DNA of 64,000 nt. Origin: Rotaria sordida. Lineage: Eukaryota; Rotifera; Eurotatoria; Philodinida; Philodinidae. A program made the position numbers and the translations under genes. Location of the stretch: positions 157,477 to 221,476 of the forward strand of contig CAJNOL010000161.1 of NCBI GenBank assembly GCA_905250125.1. The letters are read 5' to 3'. Shown piece after piece: positions 22,896 through 37,532 of the stretch. The notes beneath the pieces were generated by a model. It made no database searches and was not told the DNA's origin. It saw only the letters and a program-made list of their open reading frames with translations. Position 1 is the first letter of the stretch. Every line of letters starts with the position of its first letter.

Positions 22896-24747
22896 TTGAA
22901 AGTATTCACCATTTGATTGTTTGTATATCATCGTTTGTCCACAAAAAATATTTATGGACATTTCAATACTGCTTTTAGTGATATTCGCCTATTCCGACAA
23001 TGAATTTTACTGAACTGTTGGCTAACTGACTGTCTAGGATGAAGCCAAATCACTTAGAATACAAAATATCTCTTTTGCTAATTCTTTTACGCGAGTACCA
23101 ATATTTTTGATGTAGTTCGTATCGTTTTTAAAGACATCAATTCGATTACAAACAGACTTTTTTTTTATTTTGAACAATAATATTTACATGATCAAGCAAT
23201 CTATTGAAAGCTGAATCGAATAGTTACGAAATGTATTCACTAGAAAATCAAATGATATATCAAAACGTACTAATAAAAGATAGTCAAATATACGCAATAC
23301 ATCTTCGATAATTACCTCAACTGTCGATACTATCTCTCAGGAATCAGTAGGGGCGATAATATCTATTAGTGTTCTTGAACATCCTTTACTTATTTTTAGA
23401 TGCAATTGACGAATGATGTTTCACAAACCGACACGATCGGAACTTGTTCGTTTAAAACTCGTTGACGAAACAGATTTCTGCATATCCTTTTCGCATATAA
23501 GAGTGATTCTGCTATAGGAGGAATAACTGACTTAATGACTTAAGTGATCTGAAAGGTTGAGAATCTCCATAGCTTATCTTTTTATATCTCAATTTGCATC
23601 TCATTATATTTCAAGAACTCCGTGTCCACTATTTTCCTAACTTGTTGGATATGCAACGGCGACAGAAACCGATCGACCGGTAACCATATGCAACCAATAA
23701 CGGATCTAACCAATCAACCGATCAAACAACACCCGGTTGGATCGATCAAACGATTGAACGATCCGATAAACTAATCTGCATGAGCCAATACTCACGATTA
23801 TCTGCTTATAGTACCTAATTTCGCTCCCTCTAAAGGGTCAATTTGCACCTTTGATCGCAGTCAGTCGACTTCATTTACCGTTTTGATTTATTCAGCCGGC
23901 TGCCGTTTTCTATCCATGAATTGTTGACGGTTAGCCGATGATTGATTATCATCGTTGCATCCCTATAACTTGTAAAATGCTATCAGATGTTCCACAGAAC
24001 GTCTACCCTCGTTTTATATTAGCTCATCTGTTTCAGCTTAATTGTTCAGCTGAACAACGCATAGATCATTTAGTCTACCGTTCGATTTGTTCCATAATGT
24101 GTCTATATTATCGCTGTCTCTTGCAATATATCGTTCTTGATTGAAAAACAAAGTGATCTTCAACAGTTACGTTTGGCATCCACATGATATTGATGTGAAC
24201 AATAATAAAAGTACAATTGACAATTAAACAAATATGCAACTTTCTATCAAAAAGTAGATGAATAAATACTACTAGAGCATCTAGTAATCATAAACACATA
24301 GAAAAACTAGAAATGAGAATAACGACAAATATCTTCAAACGGAAAATATTAAAAGATAAGACTAAAAGAGAAACACCCAATTTTAGGATGCTATTCAACT
24401 TCATGTTCTGACCATGAGTGGAACTAAGAAAACCCTAGTCTAATTCGTGGCAATTGCGCATTTAGACAGGAGAACAATAAAGTAAGTGTTCCTTCTATCA
24501 AAAACTTTTATCAGCAATAACAAACGAAAAGCAAGATTGTACTAGATCCAATGGGTCTTCAAAGTCATTTTTACTTATCACTCCACCTACCTTTGAAAAC
24601 CTAGATTCACTCCTATTCGTGGCCATATTCTGTGGGTGAAATTTTGTGACTTCTTTGGAGAATTTTGTGCGTATCCGTATTGGAAATGTTGGTTTGTGAA
24701 TTGTACATCAATAATTTTGATGTAACACAAGTGTGGTAGTTCATATA
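22896..24747. other. gene-free interval with slightly higher GC
   Basis: The part at 23640-24060 is richer in GC than its surroundings and has recurring CCGATC/GATCGA words, suggesting an old repeat. The open frame at 23938-24144 (68 codons) has no homologue that I recognise and no gene-like context, so it is not called. Confidence 0.45.
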
Positions 24748-25306
24748 CAGGTAGTCAAAAAAGTATCTCGATACTTATGTATCTTGATTTTCGAGGTAGA
24801 AACACACAAGATATTACTTTTCTTTTTTCGCCAGTAGATAGTCCTCACTTCAGACTAGATTTTCTATAAAAAGAAGTAATTTTGATTATTATCTCGAATT
24901 ACAGGAAGCTTTTCTCACAAACAGGCCTGATTTTTCAGTACGTCCAAAGCATGGCTCTTCTATTTTTCCTACGAAGATGCTCGTTTTTTTCAAAATCGAA
25001 ATTATATCATATGCACAACACTAGAGCAAGAAAAGCTAGTCATATCTGTTGACATCATTTTGAAAGTAACAATAACTTCTACAGAAGAGTCTTGCTCTGG
25101 ATGTACTGAAAAATCAGGTATTCCTGTGAGAAAAGCTTCCTGTAATTCAAGATGATAATCAAAATTACTTATTTTTATAGAAAATCTAGTATGAAGTGAG
25201 AACAATCTATTGGCTAAAGAAGAAGAATAATATCACTTGTTTCCGCTGCACAAAATAAGCAATACGAAAAAATATGTAGATGCCCGGATATTTTCTTGAC
25301 TGCCTG
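24748..25306. mobile_element. 559-bp palindromic element with TA target duplication
   Basis: Termini are inverted CAGGnAGTCAAnAAAnTATC, flanked on both sides by TA (24746-24747 and 25307-25308). The interior folds back: CTCACTTCAnACTAGATTTT near 24848 mirrors 25185, with the axis near 25025. No coding capacity. The pattern matches a non-autonomous Tc1/mariner-like foldback. Confidence 0.8.
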
Positions 25307-27379
25307 TAGCTTCCTGAAAATATTAACTAAACTTTAATGTTTTTTTGCTTTAATGTTAAATCTTCAAAATATAATTATTTATCAACAGCTTAGCACATAA
25401 ACGGAATTTACATGAATACGCAATATCTTGAGAAAATTACAATGTTACTAACTCAAAGTTTTCGAGTATTATCAAGTCCATCAGATATAATACCCTAAAT
25501 TAACGTTTCAAACCTCAGTTTTGATGATTTAACATTTTTATAAATACTTACGAATGTGCCAAAATCTCAGTAAAACAATCATAACTCTCTGTATATAGAT
25601 TACGGTCACGAATCTTATCAGGATTTTCTTAGCTTCAATTAGTTCTTCCTAACGAAAATATAAGACTGAACAGCGTCTAGTACTTGGATTTTGATCCTTT
25701 GATACCGATTATCTTCGCACCACTCAGTTTCTGTAGAATACACGAATTTTTCATGAAGTTTCTTTGAATATTCAAATTTCTGTGAGAATAACAGGCATTT
25801 GGAATGAATAGACGAGTCAAGATCAGAAAAACAATAATGTCTGATTATTTTTATACTCGTCGTTTGTCTTGACGACGATATTTTGAGCTTCAAAAATATT
25901 ATGTACATAAGAGTAGATTAGATTATATTGCAATCTCGATCTCAAGCATTAAGTATTTTCTTGTTTATGAGCATCGATAACAGATAGACCATAGAAAGTT
26001 ATTTACTTGTTCCAGTAGCCTAACAGAAACTCGATAGTCACAGTAAATATAAACAGAATCCAAGAGGAAAACAATTGACTTTTATGACTTTAATGTCATT
26101 TAGGTCATTTAGATCACTTAGATCATTTAAGTCATAAAGTCAATTGTTTCCCCCTTGGGCCATCTGGATTGATAAGCAAGATCAAGAGAGAATACATGCA
26201 AATTAAGGAAAAGGTAAACTTCCGCTTGAATTTTTATGGCACGAAAACTGACACAAACATGTAATTTAGGATCTCATCTTGTAATAAGTGCATTAATCAA
26301 TGAGAATGGTTTCCATCGTCCATCAATCGATATGCTCAAATGCGACCAAGAACACTAAATGGATTCCATGCATTTCATATACTGGATCGGTCAAACATGT
26401 TCCGCGCTACGAAAAGAACTTGGTAGGAGTTTTGATTATTTAATTGTCCGTGACTCCTTTTTTTTAAAGAAAATGTACCTTCAATGACTATTATTATCAA
26501 CAACGCCTCTTGGCATCGGGCTGAAAACTTTACCATAGCCTCTTCACTACAGCCCCAACATATTCTGAAAATTTCATGCAATTTGCATATGCATAGACCA
26601 AAATCGTTTTGAGAGGAGATGGAGATCGTCTTAAGTGTCCCAAGACTTTTTGGTTTGACTGTAGCTGTATTTCAGTAATTATTATCATCTAAGATTTCAA
26701 ATTCGTATTGTTGATAGAAGCGAGTAAAGATTAAATTTTGATAAAAAGGAAAAGTTTTCATCTCTCTTAGGTCACTAATAATTAGCATTTTATGGCAAAA
26801 GGAATGAAATGCTTATATCTCACAAATCATTCAGCAATCGAAGCCTAAACTTGTTGGATGATGATCAGCATTCAGCAATAATAATGATCGTATAAATTTA
26901 GAAATCCGTAGTTATCATGATCGAGCATTAGTACTCAAAGAGTTAAACAGATCAGTTTTTCACTCCGGTTGAATTCAGTAATTGAATCAATCGGTCCGGT
27001 TCAGTTTCTTCTAGTGAGTAAAATCTTTTGAATAACAAAAAACAAAGATTATACTTCTTGTTTTTTTTGTTATAAATTTAACTGTTTTATTTTGACATCA
27101 ATAATAAGAAGAAATAACAGTTAATACAAAAGAAGAAAATAAATAAATAAATAAATATATTTCTGTGCATGAAATTCTTCGACAAACACAACAGATATTT
27201 AATCCAAGGTCCAACAGAAAGAAAAAAAAGAAAAAGAAGAACTGCATACGCACACAAGTAAACCATAAATAAGCTACATAAACATAAACATGTGTCTTAC
27301 ACAACAACGACATGTTTTAAATAATTACCAAACAGTACATTTGAATTGTATTTCTTTTTTTGCTAGTTTTCGTTTGTAT
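25307..27379. other. gene-free interval with repeat remnants
   Basis: It contains the small inverted repeat at 26059-26162 and, near 26632-26662, a string ending TCCCAAGACTTTTTGG that resembles the outer end of Tc1-like transposons but has no partner. A short run rich in CCGGT lies at 26960-27000. No gene recognised. Confidence 0.45.
26059..26162. repeat. small inverted repeat with tandem GTCATTTAG core
   Basis: The arms AAACAATTGACTTTnATGAC mirror each other around a core of about five imperfect copies of GTCATTTAG/GATCATTTA. Outer bases (CCAAGAGG and CCCCCTTGGG) also pair. It looks like a miniature foldback or local hairpin. Confidence 0.6.
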
Positions 27380-28336
27380 TTAATGATGAGAAACAGTTGT
27401 ACTTCGACCTGTTCCAGCTAAATTATTATAAACAAGTGAACCCGATGCAGGTACATAACAAAAAGTTGTTGTTGTTGTTTGTGTCATTGTTACAAGTTGT
27501 TGTGGTTGAACATTTGTTGTTGATGTATTGCGAGAGAGTACAGCAGAAGCCGAACATGTTTGATCCATAACATCAATAGATGATGATGGAGCTATTGAAT
27601 CTATTGTATTATTATTACCTGCTATTTGATCATGAGAACCTACTGGTGCAGTTGATGATAAACGAGTTGTTGATAAACGACTAGCAAAGCGAGGTTGATA
27701 ATCCATTGTAGCACTAGTATTATTTGTTGAAAGTGATGATGATGAACGTTGAAGTCCACTAGTATAGTTATTACATGGAGCAGTTCTGAAAATATTTAAT
27801 AAAGAATTTGTTAATATTCAAATGAATATTTACATTGTTGAAGCCGATGGTATACGTATTGATGATGAAGGAAAACGAGGCCGACTTACAGGTGGTGGTC
27901 GATAATGATGTTGTTTTTGATGATGATGATAAGTATTTCGTAATGAACGTGATGAACTATGTAATGTTGATTGACGTCGATTAGTAAATGTTGATGATCC
28001 ATTTGAAGTTTCACCACAAAAAGCTGAAGCCGAACTATTACTATTATTATTCCATAATGAAAATCGATCAAAAGCTGTTGTAAGATCATTTGTTGATGAA
28101 CGACGTTGATCACGTTGTTGTTGTTGTTGTTGTTGCTGTTGTTGATAAAAAGAAGCCTGTTCAGGAAAGAGTGCATCAACAATAGAAGTCATTTGATTAA
28201 TATTATTATTTGGTGATGAAACACTAGTTGAATCAGTTGAATTAAATAATTGACGAATACGTTCATTAAACACACGTTCATCGTATGTTGTTGATTGTTG
28301 AGATTGATTTTTTGTTTGTGCTTCTGTTGATATCAT
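27380..28336 (-). CDS. Ser/Gln/Thr-rich protein of unknown function
   Basis: Two exons on the minus strand, 28336-27834 and 27785-27380, separated by a 48-bp GT..AG intron, give 302 residues. The start MISTEAQTKNQSQQSTTYDE is followed by a possible short helix (ERVFNERIRQLFNSTD) and then mostly disordered sequence: a run of about ten Gln near residue 65, Asn and Ser runs, a His/Gln stretch, RPPPVSRPRFPSSSIRIP, and Thr/Val-rich sequence to the end. No signal peptide, membrane span or catalytic motif is visible. Joining in frame across a typical short intron supports a real gene. I do not recognise it; a regulatory or RNA-binding adaptor is conceivable but unsupported. Confidence 0.6.
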
Positions 28337-29107
28337 TTTCCAATGAACAATATATCAAAGAAAATTTTTTGATTTTCTTTATATTAGAATTTTACTAGCT
28401 GTTTTTTTTTTAATCGACTAGATTAGAACGAACACAACACTACGTTTAATGTATATGTGTGTGCGTGTTTGTTTATTATGTTTTCTTTACACTATATATA
28501 TTTATTTACCAGTTCAATTTTATCATTCTCTGTTTCGACGTCGAGTTTCGTTTTTCTCTTTACAATAAATCATATCAAATGGATTGGAAATGGGTAAAGA
28601 ATGGAAATCAAATAATAAAAGGTCAAAGAAAAAAAAACATAATGTTTCATCCAGAAGAAGCCGAATGATATTATTATTTAATTGACTTCGATTGTACAGT
28701 TTTTTTAAAGTCAAAACTAGATAATTATATACTCATCATTTTTTGTTATATGTAGGAAAAAAAATCAACTTGTGTTTTAATTATGTTTGACAAGTAATAT
28801 AATCTATTCTTCTTGTCAGCTTGATTTATCTCAAATTTAAAAATGGCAACAGATGTTAATAATAAATATTCTATATAATAAATCGTAGCACTAATTGTAT
28901 GTTTCTTCAAAATCAAAAGAAGAGGAAGAAGATAAATATACAATTTTTGGCTTGACTATCATTTGACTTGATTTCTTTTTTACTCAAAGTATCTAACATA
29001 GATACACAAAAGAAAATATTAAAACAGTACTAAAAAAATTAATACTCAAAAATACAAACAAAAAAACTGCGTGTTTAACAATTTCATGCTTTTCCTCTTT
29101 TATAATA
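28337..29107. other. intergenic between two minus-strand genes
   Basis: Likely the promoter and 5' UTR of the gene ending at 28336 (CA/TG-rich tract near 28440-28500) and the 3' region of the ATPase. Short open frames here look like chance. Confidence 0.5.
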
Positions 29108-32100
29108 TCAACATTTATCTTTATAATATTCTTCAACGCATACTCTTATACTTTGGCTATGATATATATATGAACCTGTTGAAACAGATCTTATAAGAAT
29201 TGTTTCATCACGAAGTTCATTTAAAATTTTTTGTCTTACAGTAACATCTTTTTCAATTTCAATTAATTCATCAATTGTTATTTCAGGTTGATATAATAAA
29301 ATACAAAGAACATTAAACAAGAATGTTTGTTCTTGAATAGTTACTCGACATCTAATCTTTTCAATTCGACGTGCTATATCTTGTAAAATTGATTTACGTA
29401 TAGCTAAAAGAAATTCAGAAAGTTGTATTTGTTTCTTTTTTGTTTTCATTTCAAAAGGTCTTGATGTAACTTACTACGAAAGGATACACCACTTTCTAGT
29501 TTTGATGCTGCACTTTGTAAACTTTTTATACGTCCTCCAAATAGATTGTAAAGATCTTTGGCCATTTCTTGAGAGAGATTTCTTTTTTCTATCAAATAAG
29601 TCATTGATTCTTCTTCTGAGAGATCAGATATTTCAAGAAATGATGATGCTCGTGTGATACTACTTCGACCTTTGAAGAAAAGAAAAAAATATATATTTAA
29701 TTTTAAAAATTATTATTTATTCTCCAAAAATGTTTTCTATCCGTATTTCAAACACAATTCTAAAACAATCGCATTTGTTTTAATACCCGTGCGGTATAAC
29801 CAATCATCGATCAACCTTACCTGAAGCAAGTTTGAACTCATCAAAGTAAAGAAAACTGACATTGAAATCGAAATTACATTATTCAACAGCGTATGAAAGA
29901 TATCACAAAGTCTGAGATACTCAGTTGACAAGTCCCATCTCTCTGTTGATGAGTATCTAAAAAGCGCAGCCGTAACGATCGGTATTTTTCGAATTCTGTT
30001 AAAGACAATAACTTTTCTTAAAAATGATTTGGTATTCTAATAGCTTGTTCAAAATCGCGCAATGTTTGTAAAGTTTAAAGATGTGTAGTTTCAGTTTACT
30101 GGCCACCGACTCAGTAAAGTTAGTGCACACTAATTACATGGATATACTGATAAACTGGCACCATTCTGACTCACTATCAGTATTTACACCAACGTTGCAC
30201 ATTCTTAGTAAAGATTGTTTATTTCTATATCACGTCTTTTCGTAATAAAGAACTAAAATTTAAGTCCCTTTAGAGTAAATAAGTGCGTGTTGTTTTTTAA
30301 ATTTCGTAATCCTTACTCATATCTTATGGTCTTCATTATCAAAATGTAAGAATCATGTTACATATCTAGAAAATAATGAACGTGAAAGATGAGAGAGAGA
30401 TAGTCTTATCTTCTTTGCTTTGAACGTGATCCTCATTATTATCCAACGTTCTGCTAGTCAATTACTGAACTCTACCATTATTCATCGTACTTTTGGAAAA
30501 TCACTCAATAATAGAACTGAAGAAGGAATATATTTTTCGAGAAACGCAAGAATATAAATATAAGTAAAATTGAATTAGTCAAGTTTAACGTTGTCAGTTT
30601 ATATTCATGAACTGATTTTTGCGTTAAAAAATTTTTTGAAACTATTTTACTAACCTTCCATCTGTTCAAATGGAACTCCAACTGACATAATAAATACAGT
30701 AATCCATGATGAATCATCAATAGCAGTTTTAGCTGTATCTTGTAATATTTCAAGCATTTCTGGATTTTTTTCTGCAAGCATATCACAATTATCAAAGATT
30801 AATACAGGTACACAACCATATTTTTTTTTAAAATCAATTGCATATTTTTCAAATATTATTAATACACGTTCCCAACTTTCTTCTTTTCCTAGAATAAAAA
30901 AAAATAATTAATCATCAACAAAACTTTATCACTAAGTAGAAAAAACAAATTAAAGGTAGAAGCGTGCAGGGTGAACTTTTTCTCGTACTCTGTACCCTAT
31001 CTGAGAAAATTTTTCATACCCTTACTCTACTCTATCCTATAGAGCCTACATCCTTATCCTATTTTCTTAAAAAAAGGTGTCATAAGGAATTATTGAAGGT
31101 TTTAGCGAAGATGCTGAACTTTTTAATATTTAACCCTTTGATTTCCAAATTATTTCTACTGGATTGAATTGAAGCAAACCGTTAGATTAGGATATGTTGA
31201 TAGGTGATCTGAAAATAGATGTGAGTATTGTTTAATAGAAGTCTCTCAACTACATTCACAACCCTATTTCGGTTTCCATACCCACATTCATATCCTCACT
31301 TCGGTCTTCTCACTCACACCCGTACCAACATACCCGACACTCACCACATTCACACCCTATAATATTCGTTATTGCTTCATTCCAGTAGGTCACATACTAA
31401 TTTTTATAAATTATATTGTGAAAAATACTTATAAAACATGTGTAGCTTTTTTGCTATTATGGGACTCAAAGGGTTAAAAGGTTTAGTATGACACGTTTGT
31501 TTGTTTTTTACAGAGTAATTCATTAGTTTTAACTTAACAATACGATTTTAATTTATGTATCATGGCTCTCTCATTCTTGTACTCTTACCTTACCCTACCC
31601 TGTACACCTCTAATTGAAGGAATATCAATATCCAAGAGTATTATTCATTTGGTAAAAAAAGACAAAATAAAAATAAACAAGATCAATAGTTTGAAATGGA
31701 TCCTTACCATCATCAGGTGGCGCACCAAACATTGTCGATTCGATCCATGTCGATAGACGAATATGTTCTTTAAAATCAAAATTTATCGCACGAGCAAAAG
31801 CCGTACCAAATTTCTCGACATTAGATGGAACTAGAAAGGAATAAACAAGTTTATATACATTTATAATAATAATAATAATCATAATAATCAACCATAGACA
31901 TAAATAACACCTCGACCAACTTCTCGTGCTGCTTGTCGAATTAATGTAGATTTTCTACAATTAAAAGAAAAAGAAAATTTTTTTCATTTATTCTTTCTAT
32001 AATTATTAAATATCTAACCCAACTCCATGTTCACCAAGTACAATATAATATGATGAAACAAGTTTATCAGCAACAGGTGTAAGAATAGTTATAAGAGAAT

Positions 32101-32640
32101 TTAATAATGATTTTCTTTCAAGTAATTGTTCTTCTTTAAATTTAAAATTAGGACATGAACCATGTCGGAATGTAGATTTTATTTCATAATCATTTTTAAC
32201 TTGCTCATACATGACATAACCAATACCAGCAACAATCTAATATTAGTAAATGTTTTATTCCTTGTGTTTTTTTTGAATAAGAAAAAAAAGATCAAATATA
32301 AATTACAAGAATTGCAATTGAATTGATTTGATATGAGAAAACATTTTTAAGAAATTTTTCAACAAATGATAATCGATTTGATTCAATTTTTTCAGGCGCT
32401 TTTTGTTCAGCTTTTGTTTCATTCATATCAATTTCATCATTATTATTTTCATTCGCGGATTTTATTAGTTGAGATAAATCGATTTTAGTTTTAGACTGAT
32501 TTGATAATGTACGAGAGATAAATTTATTAACGATCTATAGAAGAAATAATCTTACAATAAATAAATATACAAAGAATTTTTACTTGTAAACGAGGAAAAA
32601 CAATTGATTTTAGATTCAAAGAAACATATCGAAGATACAT
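29108..32640 (-). CDS. membrane-anchored P-loop ATPase (AAA/STAND-like)
   Basis: Eight exons (32640-32584, 32534-32307, 32236-32019, 31954-31893, 31830-31708, 30888-30655, 29669-29475, 29403-29108) give 470 residues. The N-terminus MYLRYVSLNLKSIVFPRLQ is basic and amphipathic, like a mitochondrial presequence. A lone hydrophobic span follows (SIAILIIVAGIGYVMYEQ, about residues 90-107). The ATPase domain has Walker A GEHGVGKST (about 160), split by an intron, and Walker B VPVLIFDNCD (about 270), then VFIMSVG and RSSITRASSFLEISDLS, as in ATPase_2/NACHT-like P-loop enzymes with a sensor Arg. The C-terminal winged-helix-like part is IRKSILQDIARRIEKIRC onward. I do not recognise an animal orthologue; similar architecture is common in fungi and plants, so transfer is possible. 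Role unknown: perhaps organelle membrane quality control. Intron 5 (819 bp) carries a transposon. Confidence 0.75.
30956..31611. mobile_element. hAT-like MITE in ATPase intron 5
   Basis: Short terminal inverted repeats, TAGAAGCGTGCAGGG on the left and the mirror of AGAGGTGTACAGGG on the right, are flanked by 8-bp near-identical target duplications (AATTAAAG at 30948-30955 and AATTGAAG at 31612-31619). An 8-bp duplication with TAGAGGTG-type ends is the hAT pattern. The interior is rich in ACCC/CCCAC words and has no transposase. It explains most of the long intron. Confidence 0.7.
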
Positions 32641-33642
32641 AATAAATAACCCTGAGTTTTTGAAAGAATTTTGATTTAACAATAAATAGATAAATCTTAT
32701 TTATATAAAATATTAAGTCTATTGGTTTTATTGCATGCCCAACAAAACAAAAAAGACTGATGCACAAAGAATAATAGTAGTGACATCTTTTTAAAAAAAA
32801 TATATTCTTTTTATTGAATTTTATTATGTAAATAAAAACAATCTTAAAAAAGAATCCGTATAAATAAATCAATACATCTTATTTTTAATGAATTATTATA
32901 CAATGCGTATCAGTTTGCATGTCTCTGGTACACCATATAAATTTGTGTGTTTCCGATCGGTTATTAATTATAAAAAAACATTTATTTGTTGTTCATGTTA
33001 TTTCAAGTAATCGATAAATATTATTCACAGTTTAAAATATTAATTAACAAGTTTATACAAATTAAACTAACATATACAGTTTCTTTTCATTAGAATAATG
33101 CATGCTATGATATTGAAGCATAAGTTATTTTTACATAAAACCTTGAGGTACACATTATAGACTACATTAATATATGTACTCATCATCTATCTATCTCTTT
33201 GTTGCCCTACAGATAAAAAGCAACGTGCACACAAAAAAATAAAGAAATCAGAATAATAATGTTGACTGTAGTAAAGCATGCTGAATATGTATGAAAAATG
33301 ATACTTGATAATTGAAACTGTGTTCTGATTCTATCCTAGACGATGTTGCTGTTACATATAACTATGTCATTGAGACTCTTTGAATTAGAATATCAAAATC
33401 ATACACACTAATTTACATGTAAATGTCAATGAGATGAATGTTATATGATATAAAAGTAAGAGCAGCAATAAAGGTAAAACTACATTCTTTTATAAAGAGT
33501 AACAAGTAGTGATCATATAAAAACTTTATAATAATCAATAACTTTCAAAGGAAATCATCGAAATATATATGTTCTACAATGAAATTTGTTCATTTTAGTG
33601 TGTCTATTACATTCATGAAATGTGTTTTGATCATGTGTCCGA
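32641..33642. other. intergenic, no gene seen
   Basis: Upstream of the ATPase start. AT-rich with no supported gene; the open frame at 32552-32872 only overlaps exon 1 out of frame. Confidence 0.5.
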
Positions 33643-33846
33643 GTACTGGTTTGTTATCACTCCATAAATTATCCTATACCCTTACTTTCAAGGGCACCTC
33701 TTCACTTTAATCACAGCTTTCTACGGATTAGTGTGATTCACACACACAATACTGCATGAGAGTGAGGGCGCCGTGATTAAAATGAAAAGGTGTCCTTGAA
33801 AGTGAGGACGCAGAATAATTTGTGAGGTGATAACAAACCAGCACCT
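33643..33846. repeat. 204-bp foldback
   Basis: Left arm CTGGTTTGTTATCAC and onward mirrors GTGATAACAAACCAG on the right, continuing through TTTCAAGG and the AAGTGA/ATGAAAAGG blocks. The centre lies near 33745. Miniature inverted-repeat element without coding content. Confidence 0.8.
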
Positions 33847-35045
33847 GTGTTTGTATACCACTATAGAATATTAATAACCATGATTACAAGATGTACATTT
33901 ATTTAACTAAAATTTTGAAAAGAATTTTGTTTATTCGCTAAAAAAACAACTTGTTATTAAATATTAAAAAGACTTACAAAATTGAATGATAAATTTTGTA
34001 TTATACGTAATTATCTGTTTTTTTTGTTCTAGGGCTTGTTTTTATCTTATCGCCTTTCTTTCATAATTATTTTGATGAAAGAAAAAAAGATATTAAATAT
34101 ATAAGATAAATTATATTAAAGTTAAGAAAATTTTATTATTAATTTCTTGTAGAATATTCTCTATTAGGTCATGTTGATCTTTCTTAAGTTTTTTTTTTCT
34201 AGAGATATCAAGGTTACGAGAGACAGGTGGTGGATCAACAATTATACGGGTACTCCTTTTTTAGAATGCAGCGACCAAAGTACACGAAGCTTGTTCTGTA
34301 TGGGTAACGGCGTGCTCGTCGTTTTTTGCTCTCTAACTATAATGTATAGCTATTGATGAAATAACTGTGTTTATCTTTTGGTAGTTACTTCTTCTAAATG
34401 CACTATCTGAAGGACGTTTTTTTTTAAAACTAGCTATATATTAAGATTTATATATATTCAGAATTAGCGTAATATGAAGAATAATTCCTGTTCAATATTA
34501 TGTTGACCTGTTCTAGAAAATGAATAGATGCCACTAGATTATATTTCTTTTTTGCATGACGACGAGTTGGTATAGAAACACTGTGGAAATAGCTGAATCC
34601 TGTACAATTATCAATTTTGACGTATGATATGTGTTAAGGATGCATTACGAGTATGAAAATCATCAGTCGATCGAATAGCTAAGTAGATGTTAATTAATCA
34701 ATCTATTAAATCGCTAAAAACCATATGCTAAAATTTAAATTTCTTGTTTTAATTGTTCTCTTCACTAATCTATTCATTAAATATCACATTGAGTTTATGT
34801 TGTTGTTGTTGTACAATCAGCTGAACTTTTATAAAACCTTTTAATATATAACAAAATTTTCCATGCACTAGTAGTAACATCATATGGTATGAATTACAAG
34901 ATAACTTCAATGTCGTTGAAGTGAAATACAGTAATATCATAGCGTGTAAAGATTTACTGAAACGAGAATAATTCATAATTAATCTGAGACTATACTGTCA
35001 GTCTTGTGGCTTGAACATGATTGAACGACAAGAAAATCCAGCAGT
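33847..35045. other. intergenic, no gene seen
   Basis: AT-rich spacer. The open frame at 34171-34356 has no recognisable motif and no gene structure. Confidence 0.45.
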
Positions 35046-35250
35046 GGTCAGACTTCCGAAAAAGGAAATTTCGGAAGTTTCGGAAATTTTAAACACTTGT
35101 GTTCTAAATTGTTTGGTAGTTTCCAAAATTATGTAATTTCTGAAATTTCCAATATTTCCAAAAACTTTCCATTTGCTTTGTTATGTAGTTATCGAGTTGA
35201 TGGAAGCTTCGGAAATTTCTGTAATTTCCTTTTTCGGAAATCTGAACATA
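35046..35250. repeat. MITE-like element with TTTCGGAAA repeats
   Basis: Inverted ends TCAGACTTCCGAAAAAGGAAA (left) and its near mirror on the right (TTTCCTTTTTCGGAAATCTGA) enclose further copies of the GGAAATTTC/TTTCGGAAA word. About 205 bp, no coding content. Confidence 0.7.

Positions 35251-37532
<2,282 letters not shown>

Noticed and set aside
26632-26662. Tc1/mariner-like outer end (TCCCAAGACTTTTTGG)
   Set aside because: No inverted partner or transposase remnant could be found within several kb; too short to call.
23640-27005. A single 3.3-kb transposon bounded by CCGAT/CCGGT-rich patches
   Set aside because: The end patches resemble each other only loosely, and no target duplication or transposase was found; left as compositional notes.
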